Below, one piece after another: positions 18,084-26,922 of a DNA stretch of 64,000 nt. Source of the DNA: an uncultured Spartobacteria bacterium (GTDB lineage: Bacteria > Verrucomicrobiota > Verrucomicrobiia > Chthoniobacterales > Chthoniobacteraceae); contig CAIRYQ010000018.1 in assembly GCA_903882875.1 (NCBI GenBank), positions 1 to 64,000 on the forward strand. Reading direction: 5' to 3'. Within the stretch, counting starts at the first letter, position 1, and the number at the start of each line of letters is the position of its first letter. The position numbers and the translations under genes are program-made. The notes under the pieces were generated by a model, which saw only the letters and a program-made list of their open reading frames with translations, ran no database searches and was not told where the DNA came from.

Positions 18084-18761
18084 ATGACTCCCCGCCATTT
18101 TCACATCGCGCGGATCAAAATTGCCGCCCTCATCGCGCTGTTGGTTCCGACGATCGTTGCGGCGCAGCAGCGGGAAAAAGGCGACTCCGCCTCAGCAGCC
18201 GGAATCGTCGCCGGCACGACTTCGATGGACGTGCTGGACAACGTGCGCAAACTCGGCGCAGGCGACCGCCTCAGCTACCGCGTCGTGCAGGAAAAACGCG
18301 CGCCGCTTTCACTCACCGTGACGGACAGCGGCGAAGTCGAGGTGCCGCTCATTGGTCGCGTTCGCGCGGGCGGGCGCACGTGCCGCGAGCTGGCCGAGGC
18401 GATCAAGCCGCTGCTCCAGCGCGAGTATTTCATCCACGCGACCGTCATCATCGGGCTCGATTCGGCGAGCGCGAAGTCGCGCGGCACCGTGTACGTCAGC
18501 GGCCAGGTGCGCTCGCAGGGCAGCATCGAAATCCCGGCAGAGGACCGCCTCACCGTGAGCAAGGCGATCCTGAAGGCCGGCGGTTTCGCAGAATTTTCCG
18601 ACTCGAAAAAGGTGAAGCTCGTGCGGAACAAACCCGACGGAAAAGTGGAGACGACGATCGTAGATGTGGATGCGATTTTGACGAAAGGGCAGATTGACAA
18701 GGATCCCGTGCTTCAGGCGGACGACCGGATCATCGTCCCGCGGAAATTCATCAACATCTGA
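18084..18761 (+). CDS. Polysaccharide export protein (Wza/GfcE-like)
   Basis: About 225 residues. Signal peptide IAALIALLVPTIVAA without a lipobox cysteine, so not a lipoprotein. A poly-export domain (LGAGDRLSYRVVQ through GEVEVPLIGRVRAGGRTCREL) is followed by an SLBB-type domain (GTVYVSGQVRSQGSIEIP, then VSKAILKAGGF and a final DRIIVPRKFINI). The single SLBB makes it shorter than E. coli Wza. It should form or assist the periplasmic export channel with the barrel upstream and the kinase downstream, from which it is separated by 5 and 6 bp. Confidence 0.88.
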   Translation: MTPRHFHIARIKIAALIALLVPTIVAAQQREKGDSASAAGIVAGTTSMDVLDNVRKLGAGDRLSYRVVQEKRAPLSLTVTDSGEVEVPLIGRVRAGGRTCRELAEAIKPLLQREYFIHATVIIGLDSASAKSRGTVYVSGQVRSQGSIEIPAEDRLTVSKAILKAGGFAEFSDSKKVKLVRNKPDGKVETTIVDVDAILTKGQIDKDPVLQADDRIIVPRKFINI

Positions 18762-18767
18762 CCCACG

Positions 18768-20897
18768 ATGGCCGGCCCTTCATCGCACGGCGCGGACCAC
18801 CCGGCCGCCTCCAGCCACAGGCTCCACGCGAGGTTCATCCGCTACCGGATGCTGCTACGGAAATACTGGTGGATCCTCGCATTCGGAATCGCGCTCGGCA
18901 CAGGCATCGCGGCGTGGATGGTCGCCGCGGAGAAGGAGGTCTATATTTCCGACGCACGGATGATGGTGAGCGGAAAAATCAACCTCCCCGAGAACGGCAC
19001 ATTCTCGGAGGAGATGACGCACTTCATGAATACGCAGGGCGAGCTGATGAAGGACGAGGCCATCCGCACGCGCGCCGAGGCCTACGTCCGCACGTCCGCC
19101 CCGGAAATCCCCGTGGCCGAGGTGACCCTGCGCGTCGAACCGCTGCAACAGACCTCTATCTTCGCGCTCCGCGCGATCGGCGAGGAGCCGCGCTACACGC
19201 AGAAATTCCTCGACGCGATCCTGCACGAATACATCGCCACGCGGCGCGAAATGCGCTCGCAGAAGGGCGAGTTCGCAGCGGGCGCGATTGACGAGGAGAT
19301 CGAGCGCGTGAGCACCGATCTGCGCAAGGAGGAGGACCGGCTCCTCGCCTTCCAGCGGGAGAACAAGACGGGCTTCCTCGAACAGGAGGGCAACGCCGCC
19401 GCCGCCTATCTCTCGAAGCTCAACACGCGCCTCGCCGAGCTGAAAAACGAATCCCAACTCCTCACGCTTTTCGACGCAGACCACCAGATCGCACGCGAAC
19501 GCAAAACGCCGAAGACCGAATCCGGCGACCCTGGCGATCTCCGCGAAGGCGACCTGCGCACGCCCGCGGCGACCGGCCCGATCATCGAATATGAACGCGC
19601 GCGGCAGAAGATCGAGGTGCTCAAATCCGAGCGCGCAGGCTACGCGCGCGACCTCACGCCGAAGCATCCCATCATGGTGGATCTCGACGAGCAGATCGCG
19701 CAGCAGCAGCAGCTCGTTGACACCTTTCGCAAACAGAGCACGGAGGATCTCAATCGCCGACGCGACGCGGCAACTCTCGAAATCCGGAACCTTGAGACGA
19801 CGATCAAGGAGTGGGAGGCAAAGGCGTCCGCAAACAGCGAGCGCCTCAACCAATACGCCGCGATCCAGACCGGAATCGCGCGGCTGCGCTCGCAGTTGGA
19901 AAACCTCGCAAGATCGAAAGGCAACGTGGAGATCACGCGCAACGTGGATCAGGAGATCATATCGATCCGGCAGAAGGCCACGGTGCCGGTGAAGACGCAC
20001 ATAGGAGTCGCGCGGACGCTTTCGATCGGCTTCGTGCTCGGCCTGCTCGGCGGCCTCATCGGCTTGTTCAGCGTTGCGCAGTTCGACGACCGGATTGATT
20101 CCGTCGTGGATTTTCAGGCGACATTCTCCGACCGCCTGCTCGCAACCATCCCGCATGTCTCCTGCCCCGTAGGGGCCTCGGACGTCGCACCGCTGCTGCC
20201 GGACGACGAGCGGCACATCTTCGTGGAATCCATGCGCTCGCTGCGTTCCTCGATCCTGTTCCTGCCGATCGAGGGGCCTCCACCGAAGACGTTCCTCGTC
20301 ACCAGCGCCGTTCCGAACGAGGGCAAGAGCACCGTCGCACTGAACTTCGCAATCATCATGGCGACGTTCGACGTGCGCGTGCTGCTCGTGGACGGCGACC
20401 TGCGGCGCGGCGAACTCCACCGCGCGCTCGATCTCCCAAACGACACCGGCCTCGGCGACGTGCTCACCGGCGACTGCGCGCTGCAAAATGCCGTGCAGCA
20501 GACGCGCGTCCCCGGCCTCTCGCTGCTCGCGCGCGGCACCTCCGTGCAGAATCCCGGCGAGCTTTTCCTGGGTACGGACGCCGATCGTTTCCTCCGCGCA
20601 GCCGCAGCGCAGTATGATTACGTGATCATTGACAGCGCGCCCGTCACCGCTGCCGACGACACATCAAGCCTCGCGCCGAAAATCCACGCGACCCTGTTCG
20701 TTTTCCGCTTCGCCGCATCGGGCATCCGCATCAGCCACAAGGCGCTCGACACGCTGCACGAACGGCAGGTCAACGTGCTCGGCCTTGTCTGCAACGACGT
20801 GGACGAGTCGCTGCAAGATTACTATTACTACCGCTACTCGGAGTACTACGGTTCGGAGAAAAAGGGCGGCAGAAAAAAGGCGTCCGCCCGCACGTAG
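18768..20897 (+). CDS. Polysaccharide co-polymerase / BY-type tyrosine autokinase (Wzc-like)
   Basis: 709 residues. Two membrane helices (about 34-52 and 412-435) bracket a large periplasmic coiled-coil region, as in Wzc/GumC proteins. The cytoplasmic kinase domain has Walker A PNEGKST (about 516-522), Walker A' LLVDGDLRRG and Walker B YVIIDSAP. The C-terminal tyrosine cluster DYYYYRYSEYYGS is where these kinases phosphorylate themselves. Cycling of phosphorylation controls polymer length and export. Third gene of the export operon. Confidence 0.92.
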   Translation: MAGPSSHGADHPAASSHRLHARFIRYRMLLRKYWWILAFGIALGTGIAAWMVAAEKEVYISDARMMVSGKINLPENGTFSEEMTHFMNTQGELMKDEAIRTRAEAYVRTSAPEIPVAEVTLRVEPLQQTSIFALRAIGEEPRYTQKFLDAILHEYIATRREMRSQKGEFAAGAIDEEIERVSTDLRKEEDRLLAFQRENKTGFLEQEGNAAAAYLSKLNTRLAELKNESQLLTLFDADHQIARERKTPKTESGDPGDLREGDLRTPAATGPIIEYERARQKIEVLKSERAGYARDLTPKHPIMVDLDEQIAQQQQLVDTFRKQSTEDLNRRRDAATLEIRNLETTIKEWEAKASANSERLNQYAAIQTGIARLRSQLENLARSKGNVEITRNVDQEIISIRQKATVPVKTHIGVARTLSIGFVLGLLGGLIGLFSVAQFDDRIDSVVDFQATFSDRLLATIPHVSCPVGASDVAPLLPDDERHIFVESMRSLRSSILFLPIEGPPPKTFLVTSAVPNEGKSTVALNFAIIMATFDVRVLLVDGDLRRGELHRALDLPNDTGLGDVLTGDCALQNAVQQTRVPGLSLLARGTSVQNPGELFLGTDADRFLRAAAAQYDYVIIDSAPVTAADDTSSLAPKIHATLFVFRFAASGIRISHKALDTLHERQVNVLGLVCNDVDESLQDYYYYRYSEYYGSEKKGGRKKASART

Positions 20898-20903
20898 CCG
20901 CGC

Positions 20904-21176
20904 CTACTGCCGGATCTCAAAGCCGCGGCTGTCCGCTGCCGGAACGATGACCGACACATCCACCTTCCTGATGTGGCTCTTCAATTCGCTCTCCTCGATC
21001 GCCTCGATGAACGCATCCACTTCGTCCGCATCGCCGCACGCCTGCATCTCGACGCGTCCGTCGGGCAGGTTTTTCACCCAACCCGTCACATCGAAACCAC
21101 GCACAAGATTTTTCACCGTCCAACGGAAGCCGACGCCCTGCACGCGGCCCTCGAAAAAAACATGGCGGCCCGTCAT
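20904..21176 (-). CDS. acyP: Acylphosphatase
   Basis: 90 residues, the normal size. Hydrolyses acyl phosphates such as carbamoyl phosphate. The signature GRVQGVGFRWTVKNLV carries the phosphate-binding loop and catalytic Arg, and the catalytic Asn is in GWVKNLPDGRVEM. Its ATG overlaps the stop of the GalT-like gene as ATGA, so the two are translated together. It converges on the autokinase gene with only 6 bp between stops. Confidence 0.93.
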   Translation of the reverse strand: MTGRHVFFEGRVQGVGFRWTVKNLVRGFDVTGWVKNLPDGRVEMQACGDADEVDAFIEAIEESELKSHIRKVDVSVIVPAADSRGFEIRQ

Positions 21177-22177
21177 GGCGCATCAGGAAGCGTGCGGAGG
21201 TAGTCCGCGGCGACCTCGGGCCAGATGCCGTTCACATGGCATCCGGTCGCCGCGTGCAACGCATCCTGCGGACGCAGCACGGGCGTGATCGTGATGTGCC
21301 AGCGAAAGCCCCCGTCGAGCGATTCGCACTCCTCCTGCGACGCGGCGCGCGAAGGTGCGGTCGTGAGCGCGAGATGGTAGGGCCGGTGATCGATCGCACG
21401 GTTCAGCTTGCGCAGCCCGAGGCCGAGCGCGAGCGCGAGCTGATCCGCCTCCTCGTGCGTGATGCGGTGAAAATCCGGGCACTCCCGTTTCGGCCAGATC
21501 GCGATTTCAAACGGCGCGCTCGCGGCGTACGGGCAGAAGACGAAGAAGCCCGCATTCTCATGCACCACGCGCGCCGCATTGCGCCGCTCGTGTTCGATGA
21601 TGTCGGCAAACAGCGATCGCCTGCGGAGCGTGAAATGCTCGTGCGCGTGCCGCAGCTTCCGGCGCAGCGCGGGCGGCACCACGGCCATCGCGATGATCTG
21701 GCTGAGGCTGTGCGCGACCGTCTGCCCCGCGGCGCGGCCCACGCTTTTCACCACCGTGAACGAACGCAGGCGCATGTCACGCATGAGATCCTCGATGCGC
21801 ACGGCCCACGCGCGGATCACCTGCGCGATCGCACCGGGCGGAAGCTCGTCGAGCGTGCGCGTGCCGGGATCCTCGATCACAATTTCATTTGCGCCCACTG
21901 CATCGAGATGCTCATAGAGGCCGTCCACTTCGGCGCGGCTGTCGCCCTCGACGCGGAGAACCGGCAGGCGGTTTGGCACCACGCGCACCTGCCAGCCGGA
22001 TTCGCCCGCGGAGTGGTGCAGCGCATGCGCGGCGAAATGTTCGAGCCCCGCGCGGAACGGGCTCTCGGCGAGCACGTCGTCGCGCACGGATGCGTTCACC
22101 GGCGGCAGTGCGCGGCTTTCGTTGAAGATGGTCCATTCCCGCGTGAGCGGGTCGAGGCGCAGTTCGGTCTTGTCCAT
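21173..22177 (-). CDS. GalT-like HIT-superfamily protein with altered active site
   Basis: 334 residues from ATG 22177 (MDKTELRLDPLTREW). Family features are WQVRVVPNRLPVLRVEG, NEIVIEDPGTRTLDEL, the FCPYAASAPFEIAIWPKR segment and FRWHITITPVL. In galactose-1-phosphate uridylyltransferases the nucleophile is the second His of an HPH-x-Q motif. Here the aligned segment is AHSLSQ (His156, Leu158, Gln160), so the nucleophile is Leu, encoded CTC at 21704-21706 on this strand. A His codon (CAC) differs by one base. The protein may be inactive, use another chemistry, or reflect a base error. It is coupled to acylphosphatase and has no other Leloir-pathway gene nearby. Confidence 0.75.
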   Translation of the reverse strand: MDKTELRLDPLTREWTIFNESRALPPVNASVRDDVLAESPFRAGLEHFAAHALHHSAGESGWQVRVVPNRLPVLRVEGDSRAEVDGLYEHLDAVGANEIVIEDPGTRTLDELPPGAIAQVIRAWAVRIEDLMRDMRLRSFTVVKSVGRAAGQTVAHSLSQIIAMAVVPPALRRKLRHAHEHFTLRRRSLFADIIEHERRNAARVVHENAGFFVFCPYAASAPFEIAIWPKRECPDFHRITHEEADQLALALGLGLRKLNRAIDHRPYHLALTTAPSRAASQEECESLDGGFRWHITITPVLRPQDALHAATGCHVNGIWPEVAADYLRTLPDAP

Positions 22178-22308
22178 TGTGGAATGCGGTGCGTCGCGTG
22201 CAATGCGACGCGCATGTGGAAGCATGAACGGTGCGCGAAGGAAAGCGCGGAGTGACCCGCCGCCGGATTTGCAGTTTCGCCCGCGCGCATTTCTGCCATA
22301 CGTCCGCC

Positions 22309-23349
22309 GTGAAATTCCTCCGCCGATTCCCAATCCTCCAGCTCCTCGCGGCGATCACCGTGCTCGCAACCGCGCCGCTTTTCGCCGCACGGCTCGATGT
22401 GCTCGAAGTGCGCAGCACGAAGCTGAAAAACAACCCCGTCGGCGATCCGAGCACGCGCCGTGTCGCGGTGCTCGTGCCGGACGGATCGAAAAATGACGCG
22501 CCGCTGCCGCTCGTGATCTATCTGCCGGGCTGGGGCGGATCGTCGGAGGATGTGATCGCGCAGGGTGGCGGCTGGCTCGCGCGTACGGTGGACAAAATGG
22601 CGGACGCCGGGCTCGCGCTGCGCGTCGCGGTGGTGGACGGACGGTCGCATTTCGGCGGCAGCCAGTATTTGAATTCCGGCGCGACTGGCGAGTATGCGGA
22701 CTACGTCGCGGATGAAATCGCGCCCGCCGTCGAGGCGCGCTACGCACTCGCGAAGGAGGCCGCTTTTCCGCGCATCATCGCGGGACACTCGAGCGGCGGC
22801 TACGGCGCGCTGATGCTCGCGATCTCGCGGCACGCGCAGTTTGCGGCGGTCGTGGCGCTGTCGCCGGACAGCGATTTTGAGGTCACGCACAAGCCCATCG
22901 TCTCGCAGCCTTCGGTGCGCGCGATCACGCCTGCGGAAATCGAAAGGGTGATGACCTCCGGCGCGAAGGCCCGGCTGCCCGGCGATGGGCTCGCGCACAT
23001 GGTCATGGGCCTTTGCGCAAACTACGCACCGGTCGCCGGGAAGCCGGGGCGCTTCGAATGGCTGTACGACGAGCGCGGGAAATTCCAGCAGCAGGCGTGG
23101 CAGCGGTGGCTCGACGTGGATCCTCTGCACGTCGTGCGGAAACGCGCGGACGCATTTGCACCGACTCAGCGCGTGTACCTCGACGGCGCGGAGCACGACG
23201 AATTCGGCGCGAACATCGGCGCGCGGAAGATCTGGGAGGTGCTGCGCGATCGGAAGTCGGCCGTCACATTTTACGAATCACCAGGCCACCACAACGACCG
23301 CCTGGCCGAACGCCTCGTGCGCGGGCTGGGCTGGGTGCTCGGGAAATAG
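22309..23349 (+). CDS. Secreted alpha/beta-hydrolase (esterase D/tributyrin esterase-like)
   Basis: About 346 residues from a GTG at 22309 that opens a signal peptide (FPILQLLAAITVLATAPLFA). The oxyanion region is VIYLPGWGGSSED, the nucleophile elbow is GHSSGGYGAL, and the likely catalytic His is in ESPGHHNDRLAERL. It fits the putative-esterase family whose members act on acyl esters of sugars or small esters. The actual substrate is unknown. It is divergent from the GalT-like gene, and the start codons are about 130 bp apart. Confidence 0.78.
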   Translation: MKFLRRFPILQLLAAITVLATAPLFAARLDVLEVRSTKLKNNPVGDPSTRRVAVLVPDGSKNDAPLPLVIYLPGWGGSSEDVIAQGGGWLARTVDKMADAGLALRVAVVDGRSHFGGSQYLNSGATGEYADYVADEIAPAVEARYALAKEAAFPRIIAGHSSGGYGALMLAISRHAQFAAVVALSPDSDFEVTHKPIVSQPSVRAITPAEIERVMTSGAKARLPGDGLAHMVMGLCANYAPVAGKPGRFEWLYDERGKFQQQAWQRWLDVDPLHVVRKRADAFAPTQRVYLDGAEHDEFGANIGARKIWEVLRDRKSAVTFYESPGHHNDRLAERLVRGLGWVLGK

Positions 23350-23391
23350 CAAATGACGAACGAATCCGCGCGGCTTCGTCATTCAGCAAAT

Positions 23392-23895
23392 TCACCGCAC
23401 AACGCCGAATTCCGCGCGGCGGTTCTTCGCCCACGCGGATTCGTTCGAGCCCGCGTCCGCGGGCAGCTCCGCGCCAAAGCTCACCGTCTGCAAGCGATGC
23501 GCGGAGACACCAAGCTTGATCAACTCCTCGCGCACCGTGAGCGCGCGACGCTCGCCGAGGCCGCGGTTGTATTCCGGCGTGCCGCGCTCGTCGGTGAAGC
23601 CGGCGATGATGATGCTGTTGCGCTCGCTCCGGCAAAAATCCGCGACGCCCTGGAGCTTCGGCTGTTCGCCCGCGGGGACTGCCGAACTGTCGAACGCAAA
23701 ATGCACGGGCGAGAAACGTGATCTGTCCACATTCGATCCGAGAAACGAGGCGCCCTCGTTGCGCTCCGGCAGCGCGGTGCCGAGCGGCGTGCCACTCACG
23801 CTGTCGCTGTCCGGACCGCTGCCTTTCCGCCCCGTCGTGGAGCAGGCTGCGAGCGCAAGCGTGACGCACGAAACGAGGGCGGTTCGGATTTTCAT
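23392..23895 (-). CDS. OmpA-family (Pal-like) lipoprotein
   Basis: 167 residues. Lipoprotein signal with lipobox LAAC followed by a Ser/Gly-rich linker. The OmpA C-terminal peptidoglycan-binding domain is complete: VHFAFDSSAVP, IIIAGFTDERGTPEYN, LGERRALTVREELIKLGV and NRRAEF. It should tether the outer membrane to peptidoglycan. No tol genes are nearby, so it may be one of several paralogues. It is divergent from the hybrid histidine kinase. Confidence 0.9.
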   Translation of the reverse strand: MKIRTALVSCVTLALAACSTTGRKGSGPDSDSVSGTPLGTALPERNEGASFLGSNVDRSRFSPVHFAFDSSAVPAGEQPKLQGVADFCRSERNSIIIAGFTDERGTPEYNRGLGERRALTVREELIKLGVSAHRLQTVSFGAELPADAGSNESAWAKNRRAEFGVVR

Positions 23896-24024
23896 CGTGC
23901 CGTTTCATGCAGCCGCCCGAGCGCTTCCGTCGAGCCTAAATCACCGAGCTGCGCAAATCGTGTCCCGACTTTTTCATGGCATTTCATCGGTGTGCGTATA
24001 GACGAAAAAATGCGAAAAAATCCC

Positions 24025-24054
24025 TTGCGATATTTTTATCTCGCCCGCTATTGA
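24025..24054 (+). promoter_or_regulatory. Candidate promoter of the hybrid histidine kinase gene
   Basis: TTGCGA at 24025-24030 and TATTGA at 24049-24054, 18-bp spacing, in an AT-rich patch 40 bp before the kinase ATG. Match to consensus is moderate. Confidence 0.3.
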
Positions 24055-24093
24055 TCCCTCGTCAGCCCCAAACCGACACCGCTCATTCCCCCC

Positions 24094-26820
24094 ATGAGAA
24101 AGTTATTATTTGCGAACAGGGCTCACCACTGCGGACTACATCCGCGCTTCGTGTTTTGGGTTCCGCTGCTCCTGCTTTTGTGTTTCGCCAGCCCGGTCTT
24201 GTCCGTTCGTACGGCGAATTCGGCCCCGCCCGAACCACAAAAAAAGCCGGCCATCCGCCACAGCATCCTGATCCTCGTGACACACAGCCCTTCGGATCCG
24301 TGGGCGGTCGCGGAGGTCGAGGGGATGCTTCATTTTTTCCAGGATCAGACACCTGCGATCGTGCCATCCATCGAATACATGGACTGGCAGTCTGCCGCCG
24401 GTGAAGAGCAGGAGAAACGGCTCACCGATTATTACGCTGCGAAATATGCGGGGAAAAATTTCAGCGTCGTCATCGCGCAAGGTTCGAAGGCACCGGGTTT
24501 CCTGATCAAATATCACGACACGTTGTTCCCCGGATCGCAGGGCGTCTTCTGCGGCACATGGAGCATCGGAAAAAAACAGCCTCCCGCGTGGCTGACCGGG
24601 GTTCTCGAGATGAACGACATGGCCGGCAGTTTCCGGCTCGCACGCACACTTCAGCCCAATCTCCGCAGGTTCGTCGTGCTCGAAGATTCCTCGGCCACCG
24701 GCCGCGCGCAGTTGCAAAACCTCCGCGAATCGTGCGCCACCGATGCGCCAGACATCGGCATCGAACTGCTGAAGACGGACAACGTCCAGCAGCTCTTCGC
24801 CGCGCTCGAGACGCTCCCGCCGGACGCCGCGGTGCTGACGACCCGTGCGCGGCTGGCCCGGCAGTTCACCGTCGAACTCCGCGAACGCTGCCCCGTACCG
24901 ATCTACGGACTGCGCGCTCCGCTGCAACTTCCGGGCATCCTCGGCGGATCGCTGCTCAATGGAGGAGAACACGGCGCAGCCGCGGCCCGACTGGCGCTGC
25001 GGCTTTTTCGCGGCGAGCACGCCGACGCGATTCCCGCCGTCGCCGAACCGCCCTGCCACCTCATGGTCCACTACGACCAGTTGATGCGTTTTGGTTTTCC
25101 GCTCAACAGGCTGCCCGCAGGAACCGAGGTGCTCGGACGACCGCCGGGGATTTTCCAGACGCACGGGCGAACACTCATCATCAGCGGATCGATCGTGCTC
25201 GTGCTGCTCGCGGCGGTCGCCTCGCTCACCTGGATGCTGCGGCAGAAACGCGCGTCGGCCAAGGCGCTCAGCCGCTCCCTCTCGATGCTGAACGCCACAT
25301 TTGACTCGATCTCCGACGGCGTTCTCGTGGTGGATCTGAACGGCGGCATCACGAGCTTCAACGAGCGGTTCCTCGAAATGTGGGGCATCCCGCGCGACGT
25401 GGACCACGGCGTGCGCGACGAGGCTCTCCTGCGCTACGTGCGACGGCACATGAAAGATCCCGACACATTCCTGGCACGAGTGAAAAGCCTCTACGAGCAC
25501 CCCGAGGAATGCAGTTCGGATCTCGTCGAATTCAAGGACGGCCGCGTCTTCGAGCGCGACTCCCGGCCTCAGCGCGACGGGAGCAAGATCGTCGGCCGCG
25601 TCTGGTCGTTCCGCGACATCACCGCGCGCATTTCCTCCGAGCAGGAAAAGCACCACCTCCTCGAACAGCTCGGGCAGAGCCAGAAGATGGAAGCCGTCGG
25701 CACCCTCGCCGGCGGGATCGCGCACGACTTCAACAACATCCTCACCGGCGTCATCGGCTATGCGGAACTCGCCCGCGCGCGGCTCCCCGCGAGCCATCCC
25801 TCCGCCGAAGATCTCGGCTGTGTGCTCACCGCCGGCGAACGCGCGCGCGATCTCGTGCGCCGCATCCTCACCTTCAGCCGCAAACAGAAGCCGGAAAAAT
25901 CCGCCGTCTCGCTCAAGCCCGTGATCGGCGAAATCCTCCACCTCCTTCGCGCAACGACTCCCGCCTCGATCGAAATCCACGCCGAGCTTCAAAAGGACGA
26001 CGACTACGTCCTCGCCGACACTGCGCAGATCCACCAGGCGATCCTGAACCTCGCCACCAACGCCGTCCACGCCATGAGCGGCGGCCCCGGAAGACTGAAC
26101 GTGGATCTCGACACCATCACCGGCAGCCCCCAGTCCGCCCGCGAACACCCGCGTCTGCTTGATGGCCGGTGGGTGCGCGTGAGCGTCGGCGACACCGGCC
26201 ACGGCATGGACTCGCTCACGCTGCGGCGCATCTTCGAGCCGTTCTACACCACGAAGCAGCCCGGCGAGGGCACCGGCCTCGGCCTCGCCGTCGTCCACGG
26301 CATCGTCACCGCGCACGGCGGCATCGTCACCGTCGAGAGCGAGCCGGGAAAAGGCGCGGCATTCCGCCTTCATTTCCCGCTCGTGGAAAAGCCCGACGAC
26401 GCACCCGCACCGAACACCGGCGATGCGCCGCGCGGGAACGGCGAGCGCGTGCTCATCGTCGAGGACGAGATTCCCGTCGCCGAAGTCGCGCGCAATTATC
26501 TCATGGGCCTCGGCTACCGGCCCACAGTCTGCCACACGCCCGAGAAGGCACTCGAAGAACTCGGCGGCGGGACGCACGAATTCGCCGCGGTGCTCACCGA
26601 TCTCAGCATGCCGCACATGACCGGCCTCGATCTCATCCGCCGCATCCGCGTGCAGGAACCGGGGCTGCCGTGCGTCCTCTGCACGGGATTCGTCGTCTCC
26701 GCCTCCACGGAAATGGAAGCCGTCCACCTCGGCGTGGTGGACGTGGTCACGAAACCGTATTCGCGCAACGACCTCGCGAACGCCCTCGACCGCGCGCTCC
26801 GCGGCGTGCGGCTGGTCTGA
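24094..26820 (+). CDS. Hybrid sensor histidine kinase with ABC-substrate-binding-like sensor and receiver domain
   Basis: 908 residues. An N-terminal signal/anchor (FVFWVPLLLLLCFASPV) precedes a periplasmic domain of about 280 residues resembling ABC-transporter substrate-binding proteins (HSILILVTHSPSDPW, LRRFVVLEDSSATG, YGLRAPLQLPGILGG). A transmembrane helix (about 365-385) leads to a PAS domain, a HisKA domain with GGIAHDFNNIL (His about residue 543), a HATPase domain (NLATNAVHAM, GTGLGLAVVHGI) and a C-terminal receiver with VLIVEDE and the phospho-acceptor Asp in VLTDLSMPH. The sensor probably binds a small solute. No partner regulator gene is adjacent. Confidence 0.9.
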   Translation: MRKLLFANRAHHCGLHPRFVFWVPLLLLLCFASPVLSVRTANSAPPEPQKKPAIRHSILILVTHSPSDPWAVAEVEGMLHFFQDQTPAIVPSIEYMDWQSAAGEEQEKRLTDYYAAKYAGKNFSVVIAQGSKAPGFLIKYHDTLFPGSQGVFCGTWSIGKKQPPAWLTGVLEMNDMAGSFRLARTLQPNLRRFVVLEDSSATGRAQLQNLRESCATDAPDIGIELLKTDNVQQLFAALETLPPDAAVLTTRARLARQFTVELRERCPVPIYGLRAPLQLPGILGGSLLNGGEHGAAAARLALRLFRGEHADAIPAVAEPPCHLMVHYDQLMRFGFPLNRLPAGTEVLGRPPGIFQTHGRTLIISGSIVLVLLAAVASLTWMLRQKRASAKALSRSLSMLNATFDSISDGVLVVDLNGGITSFNERFLEMWGIPRDVDHGVRDEALLRYVRRHMKDPDTFLARVKSLYEHPEECSSDLVEFKDGRVFERDSRPQRDGSKIVGRVWSFRDITARISSEQEKHHLLEQLGQSQKMEAVGTLAGGIAHDFNNILTGVIGYAELARARLPASHPSAEDLGCVLTAGERARDLVRRILTFSRKQKPEKSAVSLKPVIGEILHLLRATTPASIEIHAELQKDDDYVLADTAQIHQAILNLATNAVHAMSGGPGRLNVDLDTITGSPQSAREHPRLLDGRWVRVSVGDTGHGMDSLTLRRIFEPFYTTKQPGEGTGLGLAVVHGIVTAHGGIVTVESEPGKGAAFRLHFPLVEKPDDAPAPNTGDAPRGNGERVLIVEDEIPVAEVARNYLMGLGYRPTVCHTPEKALEELGGGTHEFAAVLTDLSMPHMTGLDLIRRIRVQEPGLPCVLCTGFVVSASTEMEAVHLGVVDVVTKPYSRNDLANALDRALRGVRLV

Positions 26821-26922
26821 TCCGATCCTCAGGTTCCCGCCGCCGACATCGCTTGGGCGAAAACGTGCGCATCGCGCACCCGAATGCTTGCCATCCGGCC
26901 ACACAAACGTAATTTTCCGGCG

